A stretch of DNA of 64,000 bases from assembly GCF_900103585.1 (NCBI RefSeq), contig NZ_FNHV01000033.1, positions 1 to 64,000 on the forward strand, in the 5' to 3' direction. This stretch comes from Streptomyces sp. cf386 (lineage in GTDB: Bacteria > Actinomycetota > Actinomycetes > Streptomycetales > Streptomycetaceae). Below are positions 35,378 to 43,969 of the stretch, piece by piece. The notes under the pieces were generated by a model that searched no databases, was not told the DNA's origin, and saw only the letters and a program-made list of their open reading frames with translations. The position numbers and the translations under genes are program-made. Positions within the stretch are counted from its first letter, which is position 1, and each line of letters begins with the position of its first letter.

Positions 35378-36754
35378 TTACCTTCGCCAGGGTCCCGTCA
35401 CCGCGAACGTCGTCCCCGGCGTGTAGCAGTTCACGTACATCGTCTCCCCGTCGGGCGAGAAGGTGACCCCCGCGAACTCGCCCCACTCCGGCTCCTCGGG
35501 GGTGCCGAGGTTCTGGGCGTTGCGCGCCATCGCGTACACCTCGCCGCGTCGCGTCACCCCGTAGACGTGCTGGGCGCCGTTGCCGTCCTCGCACACCATC
35601 AAGCCGCCGCTGGGCGCGAGGCAGATGTTGTCCGGGGACTCGCCGGGGAGCTGGAGGTCCGTGTTCGGACCGAAGACGATCACCAGCGTGAGACGGCGCG
35701 CGGGCGGGTCGTAGCGCCAGATCTGGCCGTAGTGGTCCGCCGCCGAGCCCTCCGCGCTGCGGGCGAAGGAGGACACGAAGTAGACGTTGCGCCCGCCCCA
35801 GTAGCAGCCCTCCAGCTTCTGCGCGTGGGTGATGCCCTTGGGGCCGAAGTCCTGGTGGCGGATGGGGGTCTGCGCGGCGAGGGGGTCCGGTACGTCGACC
35901 CACTCGATGTTCTCGAAGCTCGCGCCCGTCTCCTGGATCGAGGAGAGGTCGGGTACGCCCGGTACCCGCATGGCCTGGAGCCGGCCGCCCGCGCGCAGGG
36001 AGCCGAGACCGCCGCGCGGTGCGTGGGGGAGGAAGCGGTAGAAGAGGCCGAAGGGCTTCTGGAAGGCGTCCTCGGTCTCGTAGACGATGCCGTGCCGCGG
36101 GTCCACCGCGATCGCCTCGTGCTGGAAGCGGCCCATCGCGGTCAGCGGGACCGCGCCGGAGCGGTAGGGGTTCGCCGGGTCGACCTCGAAGATGAAGCCG
36201 TGGTCCTTGGTGTAGCCGTTGGTGCCGGCCCGGTCCTCGGTCTCCTCGCAGGTCAGCCAGGTGCCCCAAGGCGTGGGCCCGCCCGCGCAGTTGACGGCCG
36301 TACCGGCGATGGCGACCCGCTCGGACAGGACGTGGTTGCGGGAGTCCAGCGTCAGCGCCGTACAGCCGCCCTTGCCCGCCGGGTCGTAGGTGAGGCCCGC
36401 CACGGTCGGGACGGGGATGGCCGCGGTGTTGCGGTTCTCGTGGTTGCGGACCAGGTGGACACGGCGGCCGTATCCGGCGAGGGCGGTCATGCCGTCATGG
36501 TTGGAGGGGACCTTGCCCTCCCCGGAGCGGAGCCGGTCGCCCTCGCGGGAGAGGACGCGGTAGCGGAAACCTTCCGGCAGATCGAGCAGACCCTTCGGGT
36601 CGGGGACCAGAGGGCCATAACCCGAGTGGCCCAGGTTCCGCGCGGCGGCCGTGCCCGCGAAGAGTTCGGAGAGGTTTCCGGCGAAGGCGATCGAGACGCC
36701 CAACGCGCCGGAACGGGCGAGGAGCTGACGACGCGTCGACGCTGTTTCGGACAT
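35378..36754 (-). CDS. PhoX-family alkaline phosphatase, Tat-exported
   Basis: A 458-residue protein beginning with a twin-arginine signal (STRRQLLARSGALGVSIAFAG). The rest is a DUF839/PhoX beta-propeller: VRNHENRN, TWLTCEETE, YETEDA, PDNICLAPSGGLMVCEDGNG. PhoX enzymes are secreted Ca/Fe-dependent phosphatases induced by phosphate starvation. A single GTTCACGG-like PHO-box half lies upstream around 36820-36830, but I do not see a convincing direct repeat, so PhoP control is only a possibility. Monocistronic between the kinase and slipin genes. Confidence 0.87.
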   Translation of the reverse strand: MSETASTRRQLLARSGALGVSIAFAGNLSELFAGTAAARNLGHSGYGPLVPDPKGLLDLPEGFRYRVLSREGDRLRSGEGKVPSNHDGMTALAGYGRRVHLVRNHENRNTAAIPVPTVAGLTYDPAGKGGCTALTLDSRNHVLSERVAIAGTAVNCAGGPTPWGTWLTCEETEDRAGTNGYTKDHGFIFEVDPANPYRSGAVPLTAMGRFQHEAIAVDPRHGIVYETEDAFQKPFGLFYRFLPHAPRGGLGSLRAGGRLQAMRVPGVPDLSSIQETGASFENIEWVDVPDPLAAQTPIRHQDFGPKGITHAQKLEGCYWGGRNVYFVSSFARSAEGSAADHYGQIWRYDPPARRLTLVIVFGPNTDLQLPGESPDNICLAPSGGLMVCEDGNGAQHVYGVTRRGEVYAMARNAQNLGTPEEPEWGEFAGVTFSPDGETMYVNCYTPGTTFAVTGPWRR

Positions 36755-36844
36755 GGAGCAGCCTTCCTGCTGGCGGACAGGAACTGTGACCCCGCCGTGT
36801 CTATCACCTGCTGCGAGTCCCGTGAACCACGCGCGTAGCGTGTG

Positions 36845-37750
36845 TCACTTCTGCTCGGGCTGCCCGTCGGTGTCCGGCGTGGATTCCTCGACGGCGATGT
36901 GCTCGGGGGTGGGATCGACGGCGGTCTGGTCAGGGGCCGGCTCGACGGCGTGGTCCGGCGGCCGCTGGGCGGGCCGGTCCTGCGGCGGCCTGTCGGCCCC
37001 TCGCTCCAGGAACCGCAGCAGTTCCACCGGGATCGGCAGCACCAGCGTGGAGTTCTTCTCCGCGGCCACCGCCATCACCGTCTGCAGCAGGCGCAGCTGG
37101 AGGGCGGACGGCGCGTCGGCCATCTGGTGCGCGGCCTCGGCCAGCTTCTTGGAGGCCTGGAGTTCGGCGTCGGCGTTGATGACCCGGGCCCGCCGCTCGC
37201 GGTCGGCCTCGGCCTGCCGGGCCATGGAGCGCTTCATCGACTCGGGCAGCGACACGTCCTTGATCTCGACACGGTCGACCTGCACGCCCCAGCCCACCGC
37301 GGGGCTGTCGATCATCAGTTCCAGGCCCTGGTTGAGCTTCTCGCGGTTGGACAGCAGATCGTCCAGATCGCTCTTGCCGATGATCGAGCGCAGCGACGTC
37401 TGCGCCATCTGGGAGACCGCGAAACGGTAGTCCTCGACGCTGATGATCGCGGCCGTCGGATCCACGACCTTGAAGTACACGACGGCGTCGACCCTTACGG
37501 TCACGTTGTCGCGGGTGATGCCCTCCTGGGCCGGCACGGGCATCGTCACGATCTGCATGTTGACCTTGTGGAGCCGGTCCACGGCAGGGACGATCAGTGT
37601 GAATCCCGGCTCGCGCACGGTGCCCCGCAGTCGTCCGAGCCGCAGGATCACCCCGCGTTCGTACTGCTTGACGACCCGCGCGGCGGCCGCGACGTACACG
37701 ACTCCCGCCGCGGCGACGCCCGCAGCCACGCCCAGCAGCTCCTCGACCAT
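36845..37750 (-). CDS. SPFH/stomatin-like protein (slipin)
   Basis: A 301-residue protein with an N-terminal hydrophobic hairpin (LLGVAAGVAAAGVVYVAAAA) and an SPFH domain: YERGVILRLGRL, PGFTLIVPAVD, TRDNVTVRVDAVVYFKV, then the helical EADRERRARVINADAEL. The last 55 residues are Pro/Asp-rich and disordered. Slipins organise membrane microdomains. In many bacteria they pair with an NfeD protease partner, but none is next to this gene. It is a single gene with its start facing the SulP operon terminator. Confidence 0.9.
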   Translation of the reverse strand: MVEELLGVAAGVAAAGVVYVAAAARVVKQYERGVILRLGRLRGTVREPGFTLIVPAVDRLHKVNMQIVTMPVPAQEGITRDNVTVRVDAVVYFKVVDPTAAIISVEDYRFAVSQMAQTSLRSIIGKSDLDDLLSNREKLNQGLELMIDSPAVGWGVQVDRVEIKDVSLPESMKRSMARQAEADRERRARVINADAELQASKKLAEAAHQMADAPSALQLRLLQTVMAVAAEKNSTLVLPIPVELLRFLERGADRPPQDRPAQRPPDHAVEPAPDQTAVDPTPEHIAVEESTPDTDGQPEQK

Positions 37751-37809
37751 GACGATCTCCTCGCCGAGAGGCCCGTTCCGTATACACCTGTAACGATATG
37801 CCCGGTGTC

Positions 37810-37839
37810 TGGTCCGGGGCCATGGACGGCCCCGGACCA
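37810..37839 (-). terminator. Strong hairpin downstream of the SulP/carbonic anhydrase operon
   Basis: Perfect 12-bp stem (TGGTCCGGGGCC / GGCCCCGGACCA) with a 6-base loop. It lies about 50 bases beyond the SulP stop. A second smaller hairpin (GAGCCTG-AA-CAGGCTC) lies at 37853-37869. There is no U-tract, as usual in Streptomyces. Confidence 0.65.
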
Positions 37840-37890
37840 GGGGTCATACCTCAGAGCCTGAACAGGCTCTCAACAGGAGTCGTACGCCGG

Positions 37891-39375
37891 TCAGGGCGCC
37901 GTGACCCGCACCGGGTCCGTGACCCGCACCGGGTCCGTGCCCGCCGCGCTGTGCCGCTCGGCCCAGTTCTCCAGGGCCGTACGGCAGGCGTGGTCGAGGT
38001 GGTGCAGGCCGGACAGGTCCAGCTCCACCGGGCGGTCCTGAGGCAGCGCCTCCAGGCTGTCGAGGATCTTCGGCAGCCTGAGGAAGGTCGCGTTGCCCGA
38101 CAGGTGCGCCTGGATCGGGCCGGCGCCCTTGTCTATGATCTCCAGCTTCAGGTGCGAGGCCTCCCAGGCGGTCTTGGCGATGGACAGGGCCAGACCGATG
38201 AGCACGCCCTCGAACATGTTCACCGCGACGATGGAGACGGCGGTGACGACGAGGATCAGCGCCTCGCCCCGGTGGCCCCGCCACAGGGAGACGATCCCGC
38301 GGAAGGGGATCAGCTTCCAGCCCGAGTGGACCAGGATGCCGGCCAGCGCGGGGATCGGGATCAGCGCCAGCGTGGCGGGCAGCAGCGCCGCGAACAGCAG
38401 CAGCCACACGCCGTGCATGACGCGCGCCGCCTTGGTCTTGGCGCCCGCCTGGACGTTGGCGGAGCTGCGCACGATGACCGCGGTCATCGGCAGCGCGCCG
38501 AGCACACCGCAGACGGTGTTGCCCGCGCCCTGGGCCATCAGCTCCTTGTCGTACTCGGTGCGCGGCCCGTCGTGCAGCCGGTCCACGGCCGCGGCGCTGA
38601 ACAGCGACTCGGCCGACGCGATGAGTGTGAAGGCGACGATCGTGGCCAGCACGCCGACATCCGCGAGCTCACCGAAGGCGCTCAGGGACGGCGGCTGGAT
38701 GGATCCCAGCAGGCCCTTGACCTCGACGGTGGCGACGGGCAGGGAGAACACCGCGGCGGCGGCCGTCGCCAGCCCGACCGCGGCGAGCGGACCGGGGATC
38801 GTACGAACCTTGCTCGGCATCCGCTTCCACAGCACCAGGATGGCGATGGTGCCGGCGCCCAGTCCGACCGAGGCCAGCGCCTCGGTGTTCCCGACGGCCT
38901 CGACGAGCGCGCCGGGCAGCCCGGCTATTTTCTCCAGACCGGAGGCGGGCGCCTTGGCGTCCGCGACCGAGTAGAGCTGTCCGGCGATGAGCACAAGGCC
39001 GATACCGGCCAGCATGCCCTCGACGACGGAGACCGAGATGGCCCGGAAGTAGCGCCCCAGCTTCAGAGCGCCCATGAGGAGCTGGAGCATACCGGTGGCG
39101 AGCACGAGCACCCCGAGGACCGGCAGCCCGAACTCCTGCACGGCCTCGAAGACCAGCACGGTCAGACCGGCGGCCGGTCCGGAGACCTGAAGGCTGCTGC
39201 CGCGCATCAGCCCGGTGACGATGCCGCCCACGATGCCGGTGACGAGCCCGAGCTCGGCCGGGACTCCGGAGGCGACGGCCACGCCGACGCACAGCGGCAG
39301 CGCGACCAGGAAGACGACCAGTGAGGCGGCGAAGTCCTGCCGCAGGTGAGGGTATTTGGTCATCATGCCGATCAC
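37891..39375 (-). CDS. SulP (SLC26) family anion transporter with STAS domain
   Basis: A 494-residue protein (or 491 from the internal ATG). About 10-12 transmembrane segments with SulP signatures (LPLCVGVAVASGVPAELGLVTGI, GSSLQVSGPAAGLTVLV), then a C-terminal STAS domain of about 100 residues. The GTG overlaps the stop of the beta-carbonic anhydrase gene, and this pairing is known for SulP bicarbonate transporters, so HCO3- uptake is the likely role. The last residues are encoded by an exact tandem 18-bp duplication at 37901-37936 giving VTDPVR twice. Confidence 0.9.
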   Translation of the reverse strand: MIGMMTKYPHLRQDFAASLVVFLVALPLCVGVAVASGVPAELGLVTGIVGGIVTGLMRGSSLQVSGPAAGLTVLVFEAVQEFGLPVLGVLVLATGMLQLLMGALKLGRYFRAISVSVVEGMLAGIGLVLIAGQLYSVADAKAPASGLEKIAGLPGALVEAVGNTEALASVGLGAGTIAILVLWKRMPSKVRTIPGPLAAVGLATAAAAVFSLPVATVEVKGLLGSIQPPSLSAFGELADVGVLATIVAFTLIASAESLFSAAAVDRLHDGPRTEYDKELMAQGAGNTVCGVLGALPMTAVIVRSSANVQAGAKTKAARVMHGVWLLLFAALLPATLALIPIPALAGILVHSGWKLIPFRGIVSLWRGHRGEALILVVTAVSIVAVNMFEGVLIGLALSIAKTAWEASHLKLEIIDKGAGPIQAHLSGNATFLRLPKILDSLEALPQDRPVELDLSGLHHLDHACRTALENWAERHSAAGTDPVRVTDPVRVTAP

Positions 39376-39950
39376 AGCGCTTCGAACGCGTCGGTCTCGG
39401 CGGAGTGGGCGCGCACGGCGCCCTTGTGCACTTCGTAGTACCAGGCGTGCAGGGTCAGTTGACGCTCCTTCAACTTCTGCTCGATGAACGGGTACGAGCG
39501 CAGCCGCAGCAACTGCGTCAGCACATGGGCCTGGACGCCCTCGGCGACCTCCGGGTCCTCGACGGCACCGGTCGGCCGCGGAGTGGCGTTCGAGAGCCAG
39601 TCGCGCACGGCCGGTACGGCGTCCAGGTCGTCGCCGCGCACCAGCGCGCCGACGGCCCCGCAGTGGGAGTGGCCGCAGACCACGATGTCGCTGACGCCGA
39701 GGACCTCCACGGCGTACTCGATGGTGGCCGCCTCGCTGGTGGGGTGCTCGGAGGCGTACGGCGGGACGATGTTGCCCGCGGTGCGCAGCTCGAAGAGCTC
39801 GCCGGGTCGGGCGCCCGTGATCAGGGCCGGGACGACCCGGGAATCGGAGCAGGTGATGAACAGAACCTGGGGGGACTGACCGGCGGCCAGCTGGGCGAAC
39901 TCCTCAGGGCGCTGTCCGAACGAACGGGCGTTGTCGATGAGGGGCTGCAT
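39372..39950 (-). CDS. Beta-class carbonic anhydrase
   Basis: A 192-residue protein with the zinc and catalytic motifs of beta-CAs: TCSDSRVVP (Cys and the Asp-Arg dyad) and CGHSHCGAVGAL (His and second Cys ligands). It interconverts CO2 and bicarbonate. The stop overlaps the SulP start by 4 bases, forming a bicarbonate uptake/hydration pair. The leader just upstream (40009-40018) contains a run of ten G (C on the coding strand). Confidence 0.94.
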   Translation of the reverse strand: MQPLIDNARSFGQRPEEFAQLAAGQSPQVLFITCSDSRVVPALITGARPGELFELRTAGNIVPPYASEHPTSEAATIEYAVEVLGVSDIVVCGHSHCGAVGALVRGDDLDAVPAVRDWLSNATPRPTGAVEDPEVAEGVQAHVLTQLLRLRSYPFIEQKLKERQLTLHAWYYEVHKGAVRAHSAETDAFEAL

Positions 39951-40008
39951 ATGTGGTGACTCCTCCTGGCGCGCCGCAGTGGCGCGTCGGGGTTTACATG
40001 ACAGAGGT

Positions 40009-40018
40009 GGGGGGGGGG
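40009..40018. repeat. Ten-base G homopolymer upstream of the carbonic anhydrase gene
   Basis: An uninterrupted run of ten G lies about 60 bases before the carbonic anhydrase start, between that gene and the stop of the small secreted-protein gene. Runs this long are rare and slippage-prone. It sits in the non-coding leader, so a length change would alter spacing, not a reading frame. Confidence 0.7.
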
Positions 40019-40031
40019 ACTGCTCTGCTTC

Positions 40032-40436
40032 TCAGCAGCGGAAGACCTGAAGTGCGGCCGGAGTGCGGGACACCGAGGGTCTCGACGTGCGCTGGTGTGC
40101 GGCGCCGGTTCTGACCGGCTCGTGCGTGGCCGCGGGGTCCCGGGCGAGCAGGGGCCGATAGGGCGCCTCGGGCCCGGAATCGGCCGTGCGCAGACGGTCA
40201 TGGGTGCGCAGTGGACCGGTCGGGTCCCCATGGCCCGACGGTATGCAGTGGCGGGACGTGAGGGTTTCGTCGCGCAGCGCCTTCCCGGAGAGCTTGATTC
40301 CGGGCTGGGCTTTGGCCTCTGCCTGACTGACCGTATGCGCTTCTGCGAAGTGCGCGGTGGGTGCGAAGAACTGGAGGGCGAGCAGGACGGCGGCGAGGAT
40401 CGAAACCACGGTCCGGGCCGTCGTACCTCGGAACAT
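40032..40436 (-). CDS. Small secreted protein of unknown function
   Basis: A 134-residue protein with an N-terminal signal-type segment (RTVVSILAAVLLALQFFAPTAHFAEA). The mature part is polar and rich in Arg, Pro, Thr and His, with two Cys, and no recognisable domain. The RBS ggagggggg precedes the ATG on the reverse strand. It lies upstream of and co-directional with the carbonic anhydrase-SulP pair. I do not recognise a family with a known function. Confidence 0.6.
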   Translation of the reverse strand: MFRGTTARTVVSILAAVLLALQFFAPTAHFAEAHTVSQAEAKAQPGIKLSGKALRDETLTSRHCIPSGHGDPTGPLRTHDRLRTADSGPEAPYRPLLARDPAATHEPVRTGAAHQRTSRPSVSRTPAALQVFRC

Positions 40437-40588
40437 GCGCCCCCCTCCGGTCAGTCCACACCTCTTGCGCGAGCCAACAACTGGTCAACCGTTGGTCAAG
40501 AAACACATTAGCCCGGCAAAGTTGTTTGCAGGGTTAACTTAACGTTTCAAGCTGAAGAGAGCCTGAAACGCGAGGGTGGCATGGCTTG

Positions 40589-40613
40589 AACTCCCCCTTG
40601 ACCAGGGGGAGTT
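40589..40613 (-). terminator. Hairpin terminator downstream of zapE-like gene
   Basis: Perfect 10-bp inverted repeat (AACTCCCCCT / AGGGGGAGTT) with a 5-base loop, 16 bases beyond the reverse-strand stop at 40629. The position fits a rho-independent-like terminator without a U-tract. Confidence 0.65.
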
Positions 40614-40628
40614 GGCGAGTTAGGGGCG

Positions 40629-41741
40629 TCAGGCGCCGACGATGCCCTTCGCGTCGCGCGCCAGGGCGGTGAGGCGCGAGATGGCGCGGAAGTACTTCTT
40701 GCGGTAGCCGCCCTTCAGCATGTCCTCGCTGAAGAGCTGGTCGAAGGGCACGCCGGCGGCCAGGACCGGGACTTCACGGTCGTAGAGCCGGTCGGCGAGG
40801 ACGACGAGACGCAGGGCCGTCGACTGGTCGGGAATCGGCTGCACATCGGTCAGGCAGACCGCCGTGAGCCCGTCGGTCAGCGCGCCGTAGCGGCTGGGGT
40901 GGACCCGGGCCAGGTGGTCCAGCAGGTGCGGGAAGTCGTCCAGCGAGGCGCCCTCGGTGGCGTACGCCGCCTTCGTCACCTGTTCGTCGGAGTACGGCGC
41001 CGGCGCCTGGGGCAGGCCGCGGTGGCGGTAGTCCTCGCCGTCGATGCGCAGCGTGCGGAAGCGGGCCGACAGGCCCTGGATCTCGCGCAGGAAGTCGGCC
41101 GCCGCGAAGCGGCCCTCGCCGAGCTTGCCGGGCAGGGTGTTGGAGGTGGCGGCGAGGGCGACGCCCGCGTCGACCAGCTTGCCCAGCAGGGTGGAGACGA
41201 GGACGGTGTCGCCGGGGTCGTCCAGCTCGAACTCGTCGATGCACAGGAGGCGGTGACCGGAGAGGGTCTGCACCGTCTGCTGGAAGCCGAGGGCGCCGAC
41301 GAGGTTGGTCAGCTCCACGAAGGTGCCGAACGCCTTGAGGGACGGCTCGGCCGGGGTGGCGTGCCACAGCGAGGCGAGCAGATGGGTCTTGCCGACGCCG
41401 TAGCCGCCGTCGAGGTAGACGCCGCGGGGCCCGGCCGGGGTCTTGGGCGCCTTGGACCTGCCGAACCCCAGGAAGCCGCGCTTGCCGCCCTTCCCGGCGC
41501 CGCTGGCATGCGCACCGCCGAGCCCGCCCGCGAAGGCCTCCAGCACGCCGACCGCCTCGGTCTGGCTGGGCTGGTTCGGGTCCGGTATGTACGTGCTGAA
41601 CCGGACCGAGTCGAAGCGCGGCGGCGGCACCATCTCGGCGACCAGCCGGTCCGCGGGGACATGCGGCTCACGGGCACACAGGGACAGCGGGCTCGCTTCG
41701 GCTATCGACTGCGGACCGGAGGCGGCGGAGGAGGACGACAC
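40629..41741 (-). CDS. zapE: ZapE/AFG1-family ATPase
   Basis: A 370-residue AAA-like P-loop protein: FDSVRFSTYIPDPNQPSQ near the N-terminus, Walker A GGYGVGKTH, Walker B LLCIDEFEL, sensor AATSNTLP, and the family C-terminus with DFLREIQ, ALRLVVLADRLYDREV. ZapE in E. coli binds FtsZ late in division; mitochondrial AFG1 handles protein quality control. A Gly/Ala/Lys-rich insert (about 75-100) precedes the P-loop. It diverges from the RibD-like gene. Confidence 0.88.
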   Translation of the reverse strand: MSSSSAASGPQSIAEASPLSLCAREPHVPADRLVAEMVPPPRFDSVRFSTYIPDPNQPSQTEAVGVLEAFAGGLGGAHASGAGKGGKRGFLGFGRSKAPKTPAGPRGVYLDGGYGVGKTHLLASLWHATPAEPSLKAFGTFVELTNLVGALGFQQTVQTLSGHRLLCIDEFELDDPGDTVLVSTLLGKLVDAGVALAATSNTLPGKLGEGRFAAADFLREIQGLSARFRTLRIDGEDYRHRGLPQAPAPYSDEQVTKAAYATEGASLDDFPHLLDHLARVHPSRYGALTDGLTAVCLTDVQPIPDQSTALRLVVLADRLYDREVPVLAAGVPFDQLFSEDMLKGGYRKKYFRAISRLTALARDAKGIVGA

Positions 41742-41778
41742 GGTTCACCATGCTAAGCGCCGTGCCACACTCCATGAC

Positions 41779-43194
41779 ATGCGACGCCTGTTCCCTGTGA
41801 CCGACGAAACAGCAGCGAGGGCCTCCGGCGGTTTGGCCGGGGACGACGGGTCCGGAGCTGCCGAAGGGGGGCCTGTGGTCGGTGCCCCCGGTGGGGGTGC
41901 TGAGGGTAGGGGCGCCGGAGCGGCCTCAGCGTCCGGCGCAGCACGTGACGGACGAGGGGCGGGAATCAGCGCGGCGGGTCCCGTCACCGGGGGCACCGGA
42001 GGAACGGGCCGGACCGCCGACCGCGGGCAGGGAGCCGGGGGCGCTGCGACGGCTCCCGTGGGCGGCCGCCCGAGCGGTGAGGCCGCTGCTGCCGGTGCCG
42101 GTGCAACCGGTGGTGGGCAGGCGGGCGGGGCGGCTGAGGGCAGTGGCCCGGCGGGTGGCCCGACTGGGGACGGCGAGCAGGTGGGCGGGGTGGCCGGGAA
42201 CGGTGGCCCGGCGGGCGGGTTGGCCGGGGACGGTGTGCCGGTGGCCGGGGCGGCCGAGGACGGTGGCCCGGCGGGTGGGCTGACCGGGGACGGTGGCCCG
42301 GCGGGTGGGGCGGCCGAGGATGGTGGGCAGGCGGGCGGGGTGGCCGGGGTCGACGGGTCCGGTGGTCCCGCGGACGTCGGTGCCGATGAGGTCGGTGGTC
42401 CCGGGCGCGGGGCTCGTCGCGGTGCCGCCGGCGGGGCCGGTTTCCCCGGTGCCGATCTGGTCGATCGGGAGTGGAGTCTCGCCGAGCTTGCCGTCGCCTA
42501 TGCCTACCCCCGGCAGGGGCCCGGCGGTCGGCAGCCCTGGTTGCGGGCCAACATGGTGTCCACGCTGGACGGTGCCGCCCAGCACGACGGGCGTTCGCAG
42601 CCCATCTCCTGTGCGGCCGACATGCGGATCTTCGGCACGCTGCGGGCGCTGGCGGACGTGGTGATCGTGGGTGCCGAAACGGTACGTCAGGAGGGGTACC
42701 GTCCGGCACGCGCGCGGGCGGAGTTCGCGGAGGCGCGCCGGGCCGCCGGGCAGGGGCCCGCGCCGGCCATCGCGGTGGTCAGCGCGAGCCTGGACCTGGA
42801 CTACAGCCTGCCGCTCTTCACCTCGCCCCTCGTGCCCACCCTTGTCCTCACCGGCGCCGCCGCGGCCCCGGACCGGATCGCGGCCGCGGAGAAGGCGGGC
42901 GCGCGGGTGGTGATCGCCGGTGACGGCGTCGGCGTGGACCCCGTCCGTGCCGTCCAGGCCCTCGCCGAGCTTGGCCACACCCGGCTGCTGACCGAGGGCG
43001 GGCCACGGCTGCTCGGCCAGTTGGTGGCCGCCGGAGTGCTCGACGAACTCTGTCTGACGATCTCCCCGATGCTCACCGCCGGTGACGCCCAGCGCATCGC
43101 CGGCGGGCCCTCGGTGGCGGTCCCCGCACGGTTCGAGCTGGCGTCCTTGCTGGAGGAGGAGGGCTTCCTGTTCGGCCGGTACCGGCGGAGGTGA
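41779..43194 (+). CDS. RibD C-terminal-type pyrimidine reductase with a repeat-expanded N-terminus
   Basis: A 471-residue protein. The functional part begins near residue 235 (EWSLAELAVAYAYP) and has RibD reductase motifs: RANMVSTLDGAA, ADVVIVGAETVRQEGY, LLTEGGPRLLGQLVAAG, DELCLTISP. The family reduces 5-amino-6-ribosylaminouracil phosphate, or related NADPH-dependent substrates, and stand-alone actinobacterial versions have uncertain substrates. The ATG at 41779 encodes MRRLFPVTDE, a natural start. Between it and the enzyme lie about 220 residues that are almost only Gly, Ala, Pro, Asp and Val with a 10-residue period, which looks like an in-frame repeat expansion inserted into a normally short N-terminus. 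Confidence 0.83.
   Translation: MRRLFPVTDETAARASGGLAGDDGSGAAEGGPVVGAPGGGAEGRGAGAASASGAARDGRGAGISAAGPVTGGTGGTGRTADRGQGAGGAATAPVGGRPSGEAAAAGAGATGGGQAGGAAEGSGPAGGPTGDGEQVGGVAGNGGPAGGLAGDGVPVAGAAEDGGPAGGLTGDGGPAGGAAEDGGQAGGVAGVDGSGGPADVGADEVGGPGRGARRGAAGGAGFPGADLVDREWSLAELAVAYAYPRQGPGGRQPWLRANMVSTLDGAAQHDGRSQPISCAADMRIFGTLRALADVVIVGAETVRQEGYRPARARAEFAEARRAAGQGPAPAIAVVSASLDLDYSLPLFTSPLVPTLVLTGAAAAPDRIAAAEKAGARVVIAGDGVGVDPVRAVQALAELGHTRLLTEGGPRLLGQLVAAGVLDELCLTISPMLTAGDAQRIAGGPSVAVPARFELASLLEEEGFLFGRYRRR
42115..42360 (+). repeat. 30-bp in-frame minisatellite, about eight units
   Basis: Imperfect tandem 30-bp units inside the RibD-like gene, each encoding a variant of GGPAGG-x-x-x-D. Clear units can be read from about 42115 to 42360 and the preceding 200 bases are similar in composition but less regular. 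All changes keep the reading frame, so unit number could vary without inactivating the enzyme. Confidence 0.8.
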
Positions 43195-43292
43195 GGTTGG
43201 TCCGGACATGGGTTCCATCGGTGCCGTGGTCCTGAAAACGGCGGAATCCACCGTTCCGTTTAGCTTCCGCCGGGCACACTAAAACTCGCAGC

Positions 43293-43310
43293 CCCCGTGC
43301 GAGCACGGGG
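43293..43310 (+). terminator. Hairpin between the RibD-like gene and the next gene
   Basis: Perfect CCCCGTGC/GCACGGGG stem with a 2-base loop (or 7 bp with a 4-base loop), 98 bases after the reductase stop and 30 bases before the next start. It could be a terminator for the reductase gene or sit in the leader of the next one. Confidence 0.45.
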
Positions 43311-43339
43311 CAGGATGGTTTCCGCAGAAGGGGCGCCCG

Positions 43340-43813
43340 GTGTTCACAAGCGTTTTGATGATCGAGAAGGCCCTGACCTCCGCCGACGTGGAGTTCGTCA
43401 CCACCTTGCACGGGGATGAGCAGGTCGCCTTCCATGTGCTGCTCCAGCCGCGGGGCGAGCAGGCCGACAGGCTCTTGCGCGCCATCGACGACATCGCGCT
43501 CGGCGAGCTGGACGAGGCCGTTCGGGAGGGGAAGACGCCGGAGGGGGAGGAGGCGATGAGCACGGGGGAGCGGGCGCTGGAGGTGTCGCTCACGGCGCTT
43601 CGCGGGGCCGGTGCGGAGGCCGAGGGGCGGCTGCTGGAGGATCATCCGCTCGATGCGCTGAAGGCCGTGGTGGAAGAGGTCGGGGCGGATGAGGTCATCG
43701 TGCTGACCGACCCTCATTACGTGGAGGAGTTCTTCCACCGTGACTGGGCGTCGAGGGCTAGGCACAAGGTGGGGGTGCCGGTGCTGAAGCTGTTCTCGCA
43801 CAGCAAGGCGTAG
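43340..43813 (+). CDS. Conserved Streptomyces protein, universal-stress-like fold suspected
   Basis: A 157-residue acidic protein: VFTSVLMIEKALTSADVEFVTTLHGDEQVAFHVLLQPRG at the start and ADEVIVLTDPHYVEEFFHRDWASRARHKVGVPVLKLFSHS at the end. Homologues upstream of murC in Streptomyces are sometimes labelled indole-3-glycerol phosphate synthase, but none of that enzyme's barrel motifs are visible. The C-terminal pattern (VIVLTDP ... RARHKVGVPVL) recalls UspA-like proteins. Function unknown. GTG start at 43340. Confidence 0.72.
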   Translation: MFTSVLMIEKALTSADVEFVTTLHGDEQVAFHVLLQPRGEQADRLLRAIDDIALGELDEAVREGKTPEGEEAMSTGERALEVSLTALRGAGAEAEGRLLEDHPLDALKAVVEEVGADEVIVLTDPHYVEEFFHRDWASRARHKVGVPVLKLFSHSKA

Positions 43814-43869
43814 GGGTTTTCGGGGTTGCGCCGTAGGGGCTTGTGAGACCTGCCGGCTGCGGGTTGTGT

Positions 43870-43899
43870 GGGGCTGGTCGCGCAGTTCCCCGCGCCCCT
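43870..43899. repeat. Streptomyces dispersed intergenic hairpin repeat
   Basis: The segment ggggctggtcgcgcagttcc continues to ccgcgcccctg and can fold with outer GGGGC/GCCCC arms. From memory, this exact word recurs in many intergenic regions of Streptomyces genomes. It lies between the preceding gene and murC, about 70 bases before the murC start. Confidence 0.5.
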
Positions 43900-43969
43900 G
43901 GGCGTTGCGATCACCGCCAGCTAATAGGCTGAGGGCTCACCGTCGTACCGCAATCCTGGGAGAACACAC

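Noticed and set aside
35325..35400. Reverse frame ending VTVTGSGPLAELSFPFVL just beyond the PhoX stop, suggesting a frameshifted PhoX C-terminus
   Set aside because: PhoX already ends at a normal place for its family (TTFAVTGPW), and the alternative frame upstream is only its shadow.
36815..36835. Possible PHO box upstream of phoX
   Set aside because: Only one GTTCAC-like unit is visible; the second 11-bp repeat required for PhoP binding is not recognisable.
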